Shown: positions 1 through 9,451 of the stretch, piece by piece
Layout of the letters: every line of letters starts with the position of its first letter
Position numbering within the stretch: position 1 is the first letter of the stretch
Source: Pseudomonas chlororaphis
GTDB lineage: Bacteria > Pseudomonadota > Gammaproteobacteria > Pseudomonadales > Pseudomonadaceae
Assembly (NCBI RefSeq): GCF_003731765.1
Contig: NZ_MOAL01000001.1
Location: forward strand, 310,001 to 374,000
Direction: 5' to 3'
DNA length: 64,000 bases
The notes under the pieces: model-generated
Seen by the model: only the letters and a program-made list of their open reading frames with translations
Told to the model about the DNA's origin: nothing
Databases searched by the model: none
Made by a program: the position numbers and the translations under genes

Positions 1-583
1 TGACGAAGGGCCTGAGCAAGTAGTAACTGAGGATCGACCAGCCCCAGGAGCGCGGCCGCACCAGGGGCGACAGCAGAATCACCTGCCCCTGGGCCGGGCT
101 TTGCGCGCCGTGGTTGAGCAGGTGGTCAATGACAATCGCCCCGCCCGTGCTCTGCCCGAACAGGTGCCAGGGCTGTGGCAATGCCAGGGAGCGAGCCTGC
201 TCGAACAATCCCTCCATCACCGCCTGATAGACCGCGAAGTCGTCGATGCTCGCCCGCTCGCCGCTGGATAAGCCATGGCCCGGCAGGTCGCAGGCAATCA
301 CCACGAACTGCCGCGCCAGAGCCCACTCGATCACGTGCCGGTACAGACCCATGTGGTCGTAGAAACCGTGGAACAGAAACATCGTGGCCACCGGCTGCTC
401 GGGCCACCAGACCTGGCTGACCACCTCGTACGCCCCAACCTGAAAGCGCCCCAGGCGACTGGCCACCGGCAAATCCAGCCCATAGAAGCGCTGATAGGCC
501 TGGGCCTGGGCCGACAGTGGCTGGCCGGCGTGCAAGGGCTGCAGGCTGGCACGCAAGTGATCGGGGTCGAACGTCGCGGACAT
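1..583 (-). CDS. alpha/beta hydrolase (serine aminopeptidase/monoacylglycerol lipase type), 3' end outside window
   Basis: The 5' 194 codons of a leftward gene run off the window start without a stop. The ATG at 583 begins MSATFDPDHL. An HGF oxyanion-type segment (FLFHGFYDHMG) is followed by a canonical nucleophile elbow, GQSTGG, whose serine is the expected catalytic nucleophile. The DLPGHGLSSGER segment between them is typical of the Hydrolase_4 (monoacylglycerol lipase-like) group. Asp and His of the triad would lie in the missing part. No signal peptide is visible, so it is probably cytoplasmic. It is divergent from the thioredoxin-like gene at 693, separated by about 110 bp. The natural substrate cannot be told from sequence. 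Confidence 0.88.
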   Translation of the reverse strand, partial: MSATFDPDHLRASLQPLHAGQPLSAQAQAYQRFYGLDLPVASRLGRFQVGAYEVVSQVWWPEQPVATMFLFHGFYDHMGLYRHVIEWALARQFVVIACDLPGHGLSSGERASIDDFAVYQAVMEGLFEQARSLALPQPWHLFGQSTGGAIVIDHLLNHGAQSPAQGQVILLSPLVRPRSWGWSILSYYLLRPFV

Positions 584-692
584 GACAATTTCCAAAGAGT
601 GGCGGCTGGAGCAGAACGGGCTTTATAGGCCTGCGATATTCATCTGTCGCGGCAAGCATGGCAAGCTACGCGACCTTCGAGGACCGACGCCC

Positions 693-1274
693 ATGCTCCA
701 GCGCTACCGCACACCCTTGCTTGCCAGCCTGCTCGCCCTTGTCTGTGCCGCAGTGCTGTGGGCGGCTTATGACTGGTTCCAGGGCCGCTACCTGCGGGCC
801 TTCAACGAGCACACAGCGGTGTTTTCCGGCGATGCCCTGCAACTGCCCGCCGAGCTGGCCGGCCCCGGGCCCATCCGCCTGGTGCACTTCTGGGACCCGG
901 CCTGCCCGTGCAATGTCGGCAATCAGCAACACCTGGCCGAACTCATCGAGCACTACAGCACCCAGGGTGTGGAATTCTACGGGGTACAGAAACCCGGCAG
1001 CCACGGCCAGTTGCCCGCCAACCTGGAGCGCCTCAAGCACCTGCCCACTCTGCCAGGCGCCGAGCAGATCCCCGCCAGTCCGGCGGTGGCGATCTGGGAC
1101 CGCAACGGCAAGCTGGCCTACTTCGGCCCCTACAGCGAGGGCCTGACCTGCAACAGCAGCAACAGCTTTATCGAGCCAATCCTCAAGGCCTTGCAGGACG
1201 GGCGCCCGGTGAACGCCACCCACACCTTGGCCGTGGGCTGTTATTGCCCCTGGCCGAACCCGAAGCCCAGCTAA
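693..1274 (+). CDS. membrane-anchored thioredoxin-like protein (DUF6436-like)
   Basis: A 193-residue protein. I chose the ATG at 693 because a GAGGA ribosome-binding sequence lies about 10 nt upstream and the upstream in-frame codons look non-coding. Residues 8-27 form one hydrophobic helix, suggesting a membrane anchor with the rest in the periplasm. The segment VHFWDPACPCN places Cys71-Pro-Cys73 after a strand, like the N-terminal active-site cysteine of a thioredoxin fold but with CPC rather than CxxC. This agrees with DUF6436-type proteins as I remember them. More cysteines occur near the C-terminus (VGCYCPW). A redox role is inferred from the fold only. Confidence 0.75.
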   Translation: MLQRYRTPLLASLLALVCAAVLWAAYDWFQGRYLRAFNEHTAVFSGDALQLPAELAGPGPIRLVHFWDPACPCNVGNQQHLAELIEHYSTQGVEFYGVQKPGSHGQLPANLERLKHLPTLPGAEQIPASPAVAIWDRNGKLAYFGPYSEGLTCNSSNSFIEPILKALQDGRPVNATHTLAVGCYCPWPNPKPS

Positions 1275-1376
1275 GGCATTCGCGACTATTCAAGGACGGC
1301 GATACGCGGCGGCCGAGACTTGTGCTAAATGTTCGCAGTGATCGCCACGAGGCCACCGCCACCCCAAGGAGCCCGC

Positions 1377-3788
1377 ATGAAACGCAGCTTGACCGTACTC
1401 GTCGTGTTGATTCTCGCGCTGTTGCTGGGCGCCGGCGGCTACCTGTACAGCAAGCTGCCAGTGCGCCAGGGCCTGGTGGAACTGAACGGCCTGCAGGGCT
1501 CGGTCACGGTGCGCTACGACGAGCGCGGCGTGCCCCATCTACGAGCGGAAAACGAAACCGACCTGTACCGGGCCCTGGGCTATGTGCATGCCCAGGACCG
1601 GCTATTCCAGATGGAAGTCCTGCGGCGCCTGGCCCGGGGTGAACTGGCGCAGGTCCTCGGCCCGAAACTCCTGGACACCGACAAGCTGTTCCGCAGTCTG
1701 CGTATCCGTGACCGCGCCGCGAGCTACGTCGCCGGCCTGGATCGCCAGTCCCCGGCGTGGAAAGCCCTGGAAGCCTATCTGGACGGAATCAACCAGTACC
1801 AGGACAGCCACAGCCGGCCCTTGGAGTTCGAAGCCCTTGGGATCCCCAAGCGCCCCTTCACCGCCGAGGACACCATCAGCGTCGCCGGCTTCATGGCCTA
1901 CAGCTTTGCCGCAGGCTTGCGCACCGAGCCGGTGCTGACCTATGTGCGCGATCAGCTGGGTGCCGATTACCTGAAAGTGTTCGACCTCGACTGGCAACCC
2001 AGGGGCGTGCTCGCTAACAGCAAAAAACCGCTCGCCCCGCCCCTTAGCGCCAGTGACTGGGAAGACCTGGGCGCCCTGGCCCAATTGAGCCAGCAAGCCT
2101 TGATCGACGCCGGCCTGCCACAGTACGAGGGCAGCAACGCCTGGGCCCTGTCCGGCGCGCGCACACAAAGCGGCAAGCCGTTGCTGGCGGGGGATCCGCA
2201 CATTCGCTTCTCGGTGCCTTCGGTGTGGTACGAAGCCCAACTGTCGGCGCCGGGCTTTGAGTTGTACGGCCATCACCAGGCCCTGGTGCCGTTCGCTTTC
2301 CTGGGGCACAACCTGGACTTCGGCTGGAGCCTGACCATGTTCCAGAACGACGACCTCGACCTGATCGCCGAGAAGACCAATCCAGAGAACGCCAACCAGG
2401 TGTGGTACCGCGACCAATGGGTCGACCTGACCCGCAGCGAGCAGCAGATCGACGTCAAAGGCCAAGAGCCCGTCACCCTGGTGCTGCGCCAGTCGCCCCA
2501 CGGCCCGATCATCAACGATGTGCTCGGCGCTACGGCCGGCAAGACGCCGATCGCCATGTGGTGGGGCTTCCTGGAGACGCCGAACCCGATCCTCGACGGT
2601 TTTTACCAGCTCAACCGTGCCGACACCCTGGCCAAGGCCCGCGCGGCGGCAAGCAAGGTCCACGCGCCGGGGCTGAACATTGTCTGGGCCAGCGCCAAGG
2701 GTGACATCGGCTGGTGGGCCGCGGCGCTGATGCCCAAGCGCCCGGCCGGCGCCAATCCGTACTTCATCCTCGACGGCAGCAGCGCCCAGGCAGACAAGAG
2801 CGGCTACTACCCCTTCAGCGCCAACCCCCAGGAAGAGAACCCGGCCCGGGGCTACATTGTCTCGGCCAACTTTCAACCGGTGTCGCCCACCGGCATGGAG
2901 ATCCCGGGTTACTACAACCTGGCGGATCGTGGCCAGCAGTTGGACCGCCAGCTCAGCGATAAAACAGTAAAGTGGGACATCGAGCGCAGCCAGAAGCTGC
3001 AACTGGGCACCACCACCGCCTATGCCCCACGCCTGCTGGCGCCGCTGCTGCCAGTGCTGCGCGAGGTGGTCAGCGCCCCGCAGGAGCTGAAGTTGCTGGA
3101 ACAGCTGGCCCAGTGGCAAGGCGACTACCCGCTGGACTCCACCAGCGCCACCCTGTTCAACCAGTTCCTCTACGACCTGACCTACGCGGCCTTCCACGAT
3201 GAACTGGGGGACAGCTACTTCGACACCCTGATCCAGACCCGGGCAATCGACGCCGCCTTGCCGCGCCTGGCGGCCACGGCCGATTCACCCTGGTGGGACA
3301 ACCGCGACACCCCCAGCCGGGAAACCCGCGCCGACACGGTCAAGGTCGCCTGGCAGGCCAGCCTCGCCCACCTCAGGAAAACCCTGGGCGAGGACCCAGC
3401 GCGCTGGCAATGGGGCGGCGCCCACACCCTGACCCACAGCCACCCCCTGGGCACGCAGTCGCCCCTGGACAGGATCTTCAACGTCGGCCCCTTCGCCGCC
3501 CCCGGCACCCACGAAGTGCCGAACAACCTTTCGGCGAAAATTGGCCCGGCGCCCTGGCCCGTCACCTATGGCCCTTCGACCCGGCGCCTGATCGACTTCG
3601 CCGACCCGGCCCACAGTCTGACCATCAACCCCGTGGGCCAGAGCGGCGTGCTGTTCGACAAGCACTACGACGACCAGGCCGAGGCCTACATCGAAGGGGT
3701 TTATCAACAAGCGCACTTCAGCGAAGAGGAAGTGACAGCCAACACCCGCAGCACCCTCAAGCTGCTGCCGGCCCGTGCCGACCAATGA
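1377..3788 (+). CDS. penicillin acylase family protein (Ntn hydrolase)
   Basis: 803 residues from the ATG at 1377, preceded by AAGGA. Residues 4-25 form a signal/anchor helix, consistent with periplasmic maturation. The arrangement is that of penicillin G acylase/AHL acylase precursors: an alpha-chain region to about residue 240, a linker, then EGSNAWAL. Ser253 after the glycine is the expected autoproteolytic N-terminal nucleophile of the beta chain. LLAGDPH, typical of the family's substrate pocket, follows about 18 residues later. Members hydrolyse amides such as beta-lactam side chains or acyl-homoserine lactones; sequence alone does not say which. It is convergent with spuH and shares the bidirectional terminator at 3818-3854. 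Confidence 0.9.
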   Translation: MKRSLTVLVVLILALLLGAGGYLYSKLPVRQGLVELNGLQGSVTVRYDERGVPHLRAENETDLYRALGYVHAQDRLFQMEVLRRLARGELAQVLGPKLLDTDKLFRSLRIRDRAASYVAGLDRQSPAWKALEAYLDGINQYQDSHSRPLEFEALGIPKRPFTAEDTISVAGFMAYSFAAGLRTEPVLTYVRDQLGADYLKVFDLDWQPRGVLANSKKPLAPPLSASDWEDLGALAQLSQQALIDAGLPQYEGSNAWALSGARTQSGKPLLAGDPHIRFSVPSVWYEAQLSAPGFELYGHHQALVPFAFLGHNLDFGWSLTMFQNDDLDLIAEKTNPENANQVWYRDQWVDLTRSEQQIDVKGQEPVTLVLRQSPHGPIINDVLGATAGKTPIAMWWGFLETPNPILDGFYQLNRADTLAKARAAASKVHAPGLNIVWASAKGDIGWWAAALMPKRPAGANPYFILDGSSAQADKSGYYPFSANPQEENPARGYIVSANFQPVSPTGMEIPGYYNLADRGQQLDRQLSDKTVKWDIERSQKLQLGTTTAYAPRLLAPLLPVLREVVSAPQELKLLEQLAQWQGDYPLDSTSATLFNQFLYDLTYAAFHDELGDSYFDTLIQTRAIDAALPRLAATADSPWWDNRDTPSRETRADTVKVAWQASLAHLRKTLGEDPARWQWGGAHTLTHSHPLGTQSPLDRIFNVGPFAAPGTHEVPNNLSAKIGPAPWPVTYGPSTRRLIDFADPAHSLTINPVGQSGVLFDKHYDDQAEAYIEGVYQQAHFSEEEVTANTRSTLKLLPARADQ

Positions 3789-3817
3789 CGGGCCTGCCAT
3801 GCCTGGGCCTAGGCAAT

Positions 3818-3854
3818 AAAAAACCTCGCTCCCGGTAACGGGGCGAGGTTTTTT
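3818..3854. terminator. bidirectional rho-independent terminator
   Basis: An AACCTCGC/GCGAGGTT stem flanked by A6 on the left and T6 on the right, so it can terminate both the acylase gene (+) and the spu transport operon (-). It lies between their stop codons. Confidence 0.9.
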
Positions 3855-3868
3855 GTACCAGGCGAAAC

Positions 3869-4759
3869 TCAGGCCGCGTTCGGCGCCGGGGCGCGACGCG
3901 CGTCTGGTTGTTTCCAGGAGTCGGCAGCCGCCTCTTCAATGGCTTGCTGGATCGCCCGCTTACGGGCCTCTTCAGCGCGACGACTGAAGAACCAGACCAG
4001 GAAGGTCACCAGCGACACCGCCAGCAGAATCAGGCTGGCCACGGCGTTGATTTCCGGTTTGACCCCCAGGCGCACGGCGGAAAAGACTTCCATCGGCAAG
4101 GTGGTGGAACCAGGGCCAGACACAAAGCTGGCCAGCACCAGGTCGTCCAGGGACAGGGCGAAGGACATCATGCCGCCAGCTGCCAGGGATGGCGCGATCA
4201 TCGGAATGGTGATCAGGAAGAACACCTTCCACGGGCGCGCCCCCAGGTCCATGGCCGCCTCTTCGATGGACAGGTCCAATTCACGCAGGCGGGCCGACAC
4301 CACCACCGCCACATAGGCAGCGCAGAACGTGGTGTGGGCGATCCAGATGGTGACGATGCCCCGCTCCTGGGGCCAGCCGATCATCTGCGCCATGGCCACG
4401 AACAGCAGCAACAGCGACAAGCCGGTGATCACTTCCGGCATCACCAGCGGCGCAGTGACCAGGCCACCGAACAGGGTGCGGCCCTTGAAGTGGGTGATCC
4501 GGGTCAGCACAAAGGCTGCCAGGGTCCCCAGGGCCACCGCCGCCACTGCGGTGTAGCAGGCGATTTCCAGGGAGCGCAGCACCGAGCCCATGAGCTGGGA
4601 GTTATCCAGCAGGCCCACGTACCACTTGAACGACCAGCCGCCCCACACCGTCACCAGCTTGGAGGCGTTGAACGAGTAGATCACCAGGATCAGCATCGGC
4701 AGGTAGATAAACAACAGGCCGAGCACCAGCATCAGGCTGGAAAAACTGAAGCGCTTCAT
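3869..4759 (-). CDS. spuH: polyamine ABC transporter permease (PotI/SpuH)
   Basis: A 296-residue inner-membrane permease with six predicted hydrophobic helices. The cytoplasmic EAA loop at about residues 166-186 (EEAAMDLGARPWKVFFLITIP) contacts the ATPase SpuF. The C-terminal 35 residues are charged and extend beyond the last helix. Its ATG overlaps the stop of the preceding permease by one base (TAATG), so the two are translationally coupled. It is the last gene of the leftward polyamine operon. The transporter imports putrescine/spermidine delivered by SpuD/SpuE. The Spu name follows the P. aeruginosa gene order. Confidence 0.94.
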   Translation of the reverse strand: MKRFSFSSLMLVLGLLFIYLPMLILVIYSFNASKLVTVWGGWSFKWYVGLLDNSQLMGSVLRSLEIACYTAVAAVALGTLAAFVLTRITHFKGRTLFGGLVTAPLVMPEVITGLSLLLLFVAMAQMIGWPQERGIVTIWIAHTTFCAAYVAVVVSARLRELDLSIEEAAMDLGARPWKVFFLITIPMIAPSLAAGGMMSFALSLDDLVLASFVSGPGSTTLPMEVFSAVRLGVKPEINAVASLILLAVSLVTFLVWFFSRRAEEARKRAIQQAIEEAAADSWKQPDARRAPAPNAA

Positions 4760-5676
4760 TACTTGCCCTCCATTTCTTTAGCCTGACTGCGGTTGAACAG
4801 GATGATCGGCACGATCAGGATCGCCAGCATCACCACCGCCAGGGCGGAGGCCACCGGCCAGTCACGGTTGTTGAAGAACTCTTGCCACAGCACCTTGCCG
4901 ATCATCAGGGTCTCCGGGCCACCCAGCAGTTCCGGAATCACGAACTCGCCGACCACCGGAATGAACACCAGCATGCAGCCGGCGATGATGCCGTTCTTGG
5001 ACAAGGGGACGGTGATTTTCCAGAAGCTGTTGAAGGTGCTCGAACCCAGGTCCGAAGCGGCTTCCAGCAAGCTGGTGTCGTGTTTCACCAGGTTGGCGTA
5101 AAGCGGCAGGATCATGAACGGCAGGTAGGAATAGACCACGCCGATGTACACCGCCAGGTTGGTGTTGAGGATCTGCAGCGGCTCGTCGATCAGGCCCATG
5201 GACATCAGGAACCCATTGAGCAGGCCGTTGTTGCTGAGGATGCCCATCCAGGCGTAGACGCGGATCAGGATCGCGGTCCAGGTCGGCATCATGATCAGCA
5301 GCACCAGCACGGTCTGCAGCTCTTTGCGGGCGCTGGCGATGGCGTAGGCCATCGGGTAGCCGATCAGCAGGCAGAGGACGGTGCTGAACAATGCCATCTT
5401 CAGCGAGCCGAGGTAAGCAGAGATATACAGCTCATCCCCGGCCAGCATCGAGTAGTTGCCGAGGTTGAGCAGCAACTGGACCTTCTGGTCGATGTAGCTG
5501 TAGATCTCGGTGTACGGCGGGATGGCCACGTCTGCTTCGGCGAAGCTGATCTTCAAGACGATGAAGAACGGCAGCATGAAGAACAGGAACAGCCAGATGA
5601 ACGGAACCCCGATGACCAATTGGCGGCCACCGGGAATTATTCGATTGAGGCGGCGCTTGAGCTTTCGCATGTTCAT
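4759..5676 (-). CDS. spuG: polyamine ABC transporter permease (PotH/SpuG)
   Basis: 305 residues from the ATG at 5676, which overlaps the spuF stop by four bases (ATGA). This coupling, and the PotH-like N-terminus MNMRKLKRRL, decided the start over an upstream in-frame codon. A hydrophobic helix near residues 20-42, a large periplasmic loop, five further helices and an EAA loop near residue 205 (LLEAASDLGSSTFNSFW) fit the PotB/PotH family. It pairs with SpuH as the heterodimeric membrane channel of the putrescine/spermidine importer. Confidence 0.94.
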   Translation of the reverse strand: MNMRKLKRRLNRIIPGGRQLVIGVPFIWLFLFFMLPFFIVLKISFAEADVAIPPYTEIYSYIDQKVQLLLNLGNYSMLAGDELYISAYLGSLKMALFSTVLCLLIGYPMAYAIASARKELQTVLVLLIMMPTWTAILIRVYAWMGILSNNGLLNGFLMSMGLIDEPLQILNTNLAVYIGVVYSYLPFMILPLYANLVKHDTSLLEAASDLGSSTFNSFWKITVPLSKNGIIAGCMLVFIPVVGEFVIPELLGGPETLMIGKVLWQEFFNNRDWPVASALAVVMLAILIVPIILFNRSQAKEMEGK

Positions 5677-6815
5677 GAGCGCAGTACCACGCCGCTGTCG
5701 TCTTCCCACCAGACGTAGACCTGGTCACCCCAGGTCGGCCGAGCGCCACGACGCTCGGCGTTGGCCACGAAGGACTGCACCAGCTTGCCGCTCGGCAGCT
5801 CGACGTAGAACACCGAGTGGCCGCCCAGATAGGCGATGTCATGCACCTTGCCGCTGGACCAGTTGTGCTCGCAGGTGGGCATTTCGGCGGTGACCAGCAG
5901 CTTCTCCGGGCGAATCGCGTAAGTCACCGACTTGTCCTGGACCGAGGTGCTGATGCCGTGGCCCACGTAGATATTGCGGTCCAGGTCCTTGCAGGTAATC
6001 AGCGCGTGGCCCTCGGCGTCGTCCACCACTTCGCCTTCGAAGATGTTGACGTTGCCGATGAACTCGCACACCAGGCGGCTGGTGGGGGTTTCATAGATGT
6101 CGATCGGGCTGCCAATCTGGGCGATCCAGCCCAGGTGCATGATGGCGATGCGTTCGGCCATGGTCATGGCCTCTTCCTGGTCGTGGGTCACCATCACGCA
6201 GGTCACGCCCACGCGCTCAATGATCTCCACCAACTCCAGTTGCATCTGCGAGCGCAGTTTCTTGTCCAGGGCGCCCATGGGTTCATCGAGCAACAGCAGT
6301 TTCGGGCGCTTGGCCAGGGAGCGGGCCAGGGCCACGCGCTGGCGCTGGCCACCGGACAGTTGGTGCGGCTTGCGCTTGGCGTACTGGCTCATCTGCACCA
6401 GCTTGAGCATCTCCGCGACACGGGCGTCGACTTCCGCCGCCGGGATCTTGTCCTGCTTGAGGCCGAAGGCAATGTTCTGCGCCACGGTCATGTGCGGGAA
6501 CAGGGCGTAGGACTGGAACATCATGTTGATCGGCCGCTCGTAGGGCGGCATGTCAGTGATGTCTACGCCATCGAGGAAAATCCGCCCCTCCGTGGGCCGT
6601 TCGAAACCGGCCAGCATCCGCAGCAAGGTGGACTTGCCCGAACCCGAACCGCCGAGCAAGGCGAAGATTTCGCCTTTCTTGATTTCCAGGGACACATCGT
6701 CCACGGCCACCGTCTCGTCGAACTTCTTCGTGACCCGGTCGATTTTGACCAGCACCTGCTTGGGTGTCTGGTCGCCCTCGAGGGCTTTCTTATAGGCGCC
6801 GGAGGCAACTGCCAT
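5673..6815 (-). CDS. spuF: polyamine ABC transporter ATP-binding protein (PotG/SpuF)
   Basis: 380 residues from the ATG at 6815, preceded by GGGAG eight bases upstream; an in-frame TTG five codons earlier overlaps that ribosome-binding site and is less likely. Walker A GGSGSGKST is at residues 55-63, signature LSGGQRQR from 153, and Walker B LLLLDEP at 173-179. A C-terminal TOBE-like domain begins after about residue 260, as in PotA/PotG. It energises SpuG-SpuH. The spuE stop is 71 bp upstream. Confidence 0.95.
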   Translation of the reverse strand: MAVASGAYKKALEGDQTPKQVLVKIDRVTKKFDETVAVDDVSLEIKKGEIFALLGGSGSGKSTLLRMLAGFERPTEGRIFLDGVDITDMPPYERPINMMFQSYALFPHMTVAQNIAFGLKQDKIPAAEVDARVAEMLKLVQMSQYAKRKPHQLSGGQRQRVALARSLAKRPKLLLLDEPMGALDKKLRSQMQLELVEIIERVGVTCVMVTHDQEEAMTMAERIAIMHLGWIAQIGSPIDIYETPTSRLVCEFIGNVNIFEGEVVDDAEGHALITCKDLDRNIYVGHGISTSVQDKSVTYAIRPEKLLVTAEMPTCEHNWSSGKVHDIAYLGGHSVFYVELPSGKLVQSFVANAERRGARPTWGDQVYVWWEDDSGVVLRS

Positions 6816-6886
6816 TTGCGAAACTCCCAACAGAATTTGCAGCCCGCCCGAAACGGACGAGCCTTGGATAGTTTGAGCCGTTAAAG

Positions 6887-7993
<1,107 letters not shown>

Positions 7994-8117
7994 TTAAATA
8001 GTTGGGCCCAAGTTGCCCCGCGTTACATGACAGCCTGTAGCTGCCCAGCAACAAAACCGGCGCGCAACTTACCCTCGATAAACCATTCCAGCAAAACTTT
8101 CTGTCATTTAAATGTTT

Positions 8118-8152
8118 CCTGTTGCCATCCTCCGACAAAGGATGACAACAGG
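8118..8152 (-). other. intercistronic hairpin between spuD and spuE
   Basis: Thirteen-base arms (CCTGTTGCCATCC at 8118-8130 and GGATGACAACAGG at 8140-8152) pair with a single G-U wobble in the transcript and a 9-base loop. It lies 17 nt after the spuD stop. No T-tract follows on the minus strand, so an mRNA-stabilising or processing hairpin is more likely than a full terminator. Confidence 0.7.
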
Positions 8153-8169
8153 CAGTGCCGCAAATCGGC

Positions 8170-9282
8170 TTATTTACCGGATTTGATCTTGGTCCAGCTG
8201 CGGGTCAGGATCCGCTGAGTGGCTGCCGGCAAATCGGCAATCGCGTACAGCTTGGCCTGCACGTCGGCAGGTGGGTAGATGCCTGGGTCGGCGGTGATGT
8301 CTTTATCAACCAGGGCAGTGGCCGCGGCGTTGCCGTTCGGGAAGCGCACGGCGTTGGTGATTTCAGCCATGATTTCCGGCTTCTGCAGGAAGGTCATGAA
8401 CTTGTAGGCACCCTCGACGTTTTCCGCATCCTTAGGGATGGCGACCATGTCGTAGAAGCTGCCCGCCCCTTCTTTAGGAATGTTGTAGCTGACTTTCACC
8501 TTGTCACCGGCTTCAGCGGCGCGCGCCTTGGCCTGGTAGATGTCGCCCGAGTAACCGACAGCCACGCAGATGTTGCCGTTGGCCAGGTCGGAGATGTACT
8601 TGGAAGAGTGGAAGTAACCGATCGAAGGACGAATCTTCAGGAACAGGGCTTCTGCTTCAGCCAGTTGTTTCTTGTCCTGGCTGTCGGTTGGGTAACCCAG
8701 GTAGTGCAGCGCCACCGGAATCATCTCGGTTGGCGAGTCGAGGAAGCTGACCCCGCAAGACTTCAGCTTGGCGGCGTTCTCAGGCTTGAACAGCAAGTCC
8801 CAGGAGTTGGTCGGCGCATCGGCACCCAGGGCGGCCTTGACCTTCTCGGCGTTGAAACCGATGCCGATCGAACCCCACATGTACGGGAAGGCGTGCTTGT
8901 TGCCCGGGTCGCTCACCGATACCGCCTTGAGCAGCGATTCGTTGAGGTTCTTCCAGTTCGGCAACTTGGACTTGTCCAGTTCCTGGTACACGCCGGCCTT
9001 GATCTGCTTGGCCAGGAAGTTGTTGGACGGTACCACCACGTCATAACCGGACTTGCCGGCCAGCAACTTGGCTTCCAGGGTTTCGTTGCTGTCGAAGACG
9101 TCGTACACGACTTTGATACCCGACTCGGCCTCAAACTTCTTGATGGTGTCCGGGGCGATGTAATCGGACCAGTTGTAAACATGCAGCACTTTGTCATCCG
9201 CCTGGGCGGCCGCCGCCATCACGCCCATCAGGGACATGGCGAGGAGGGTCTTGCCAGCTATCTTCATACCTAATGCCTTCAT
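8170..9282 (-). CDS. spuD: polyamine-binding periplasmic protein (PotF/SpuD type)
   Basis: 370 residues from the ATG at 9282, which has GGAG eight bases upstream. A second in-frame ATG at 9267 would also give a working signal peptide. The leader ends AAAAQA, followed by [19 protein letters not shown]. Family segments [38 protein letters not shown] and [20 protein letters not shown] match SpuD as I remember it, which is reported to prefer putrescine. It delivers ligand to SpuFGH. It follows spuC after a 169-bp gap with its own hairpin. Confidence 0.94.
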   Translation of the reverse strand: MKALGMKIAGKTLLAMSLMGVMAAAAQADDKVLHVYNWSDYIAPDTIKKFEAESGIKVVYDVFDSNETLEAKLLAGKSGYDVVVPSNNFLAKQIKAGVYQELDKSKLPNWKNLNESLLKAVSVSDPGNKHAFPYMWGSIGIGFNAEKVKAALGADAPTNSWDLLFKPENAAKLKSCGVSFLDSPTEMIPVALHYLGYPTDSQDKKQLAEAEALFLKIRPSIGYFHSSKYISDLANGNICVAVGYSGDIYQAKARAAEAGDKVKVSYNIPKEGAGSFYDMVAIPKDAENVEGAYKFMTFLQKPEIMAEITNAVRFPNGNAAATALVDKDITADPGIYPPADVQAKLYAIADLPAATQRILTRSWTKIKSGK

Positions 9283-9407
9283 GGGTAATGCTCCAATTAT
9301 TCTTCTCAACCACTCGTTCAACAGCCCATGTCCGGGCCACTGAAACGGCGGGTAGTCTGGCAAGATCCAAGGTCGGCTTTCAAGGAAAGCACCACCCTTT
9401 ATATCCA

Positions 9408-9443
9408 CTCAGCGCGAAGTACCGGGAGGCACTTCGCACTGAG
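9408..9443 (-). other. intercistronic hairpin between spuC and spuD
   Basis: CTCAG-C-GCGAAGT (9408-9420) pairs with ACTTCGC-A-CTGAG (9431-9443): twelve pairs, one mismatch, ten-base loop. It sits just after the spuC stop. A poly-T run is absent, so partial termination or 3' end protection is possible. Confidence 0.6.
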
Positions 9444-9451
9444 CCTAGCAC

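Noticed and set aside
1602..3197. 531-codon leftward frame inside the acylase gene
   Set aside because: High-GC antisense open frame typical of Pseudomonas; lacks motifs and opposes a gene with clear catalytic signature.
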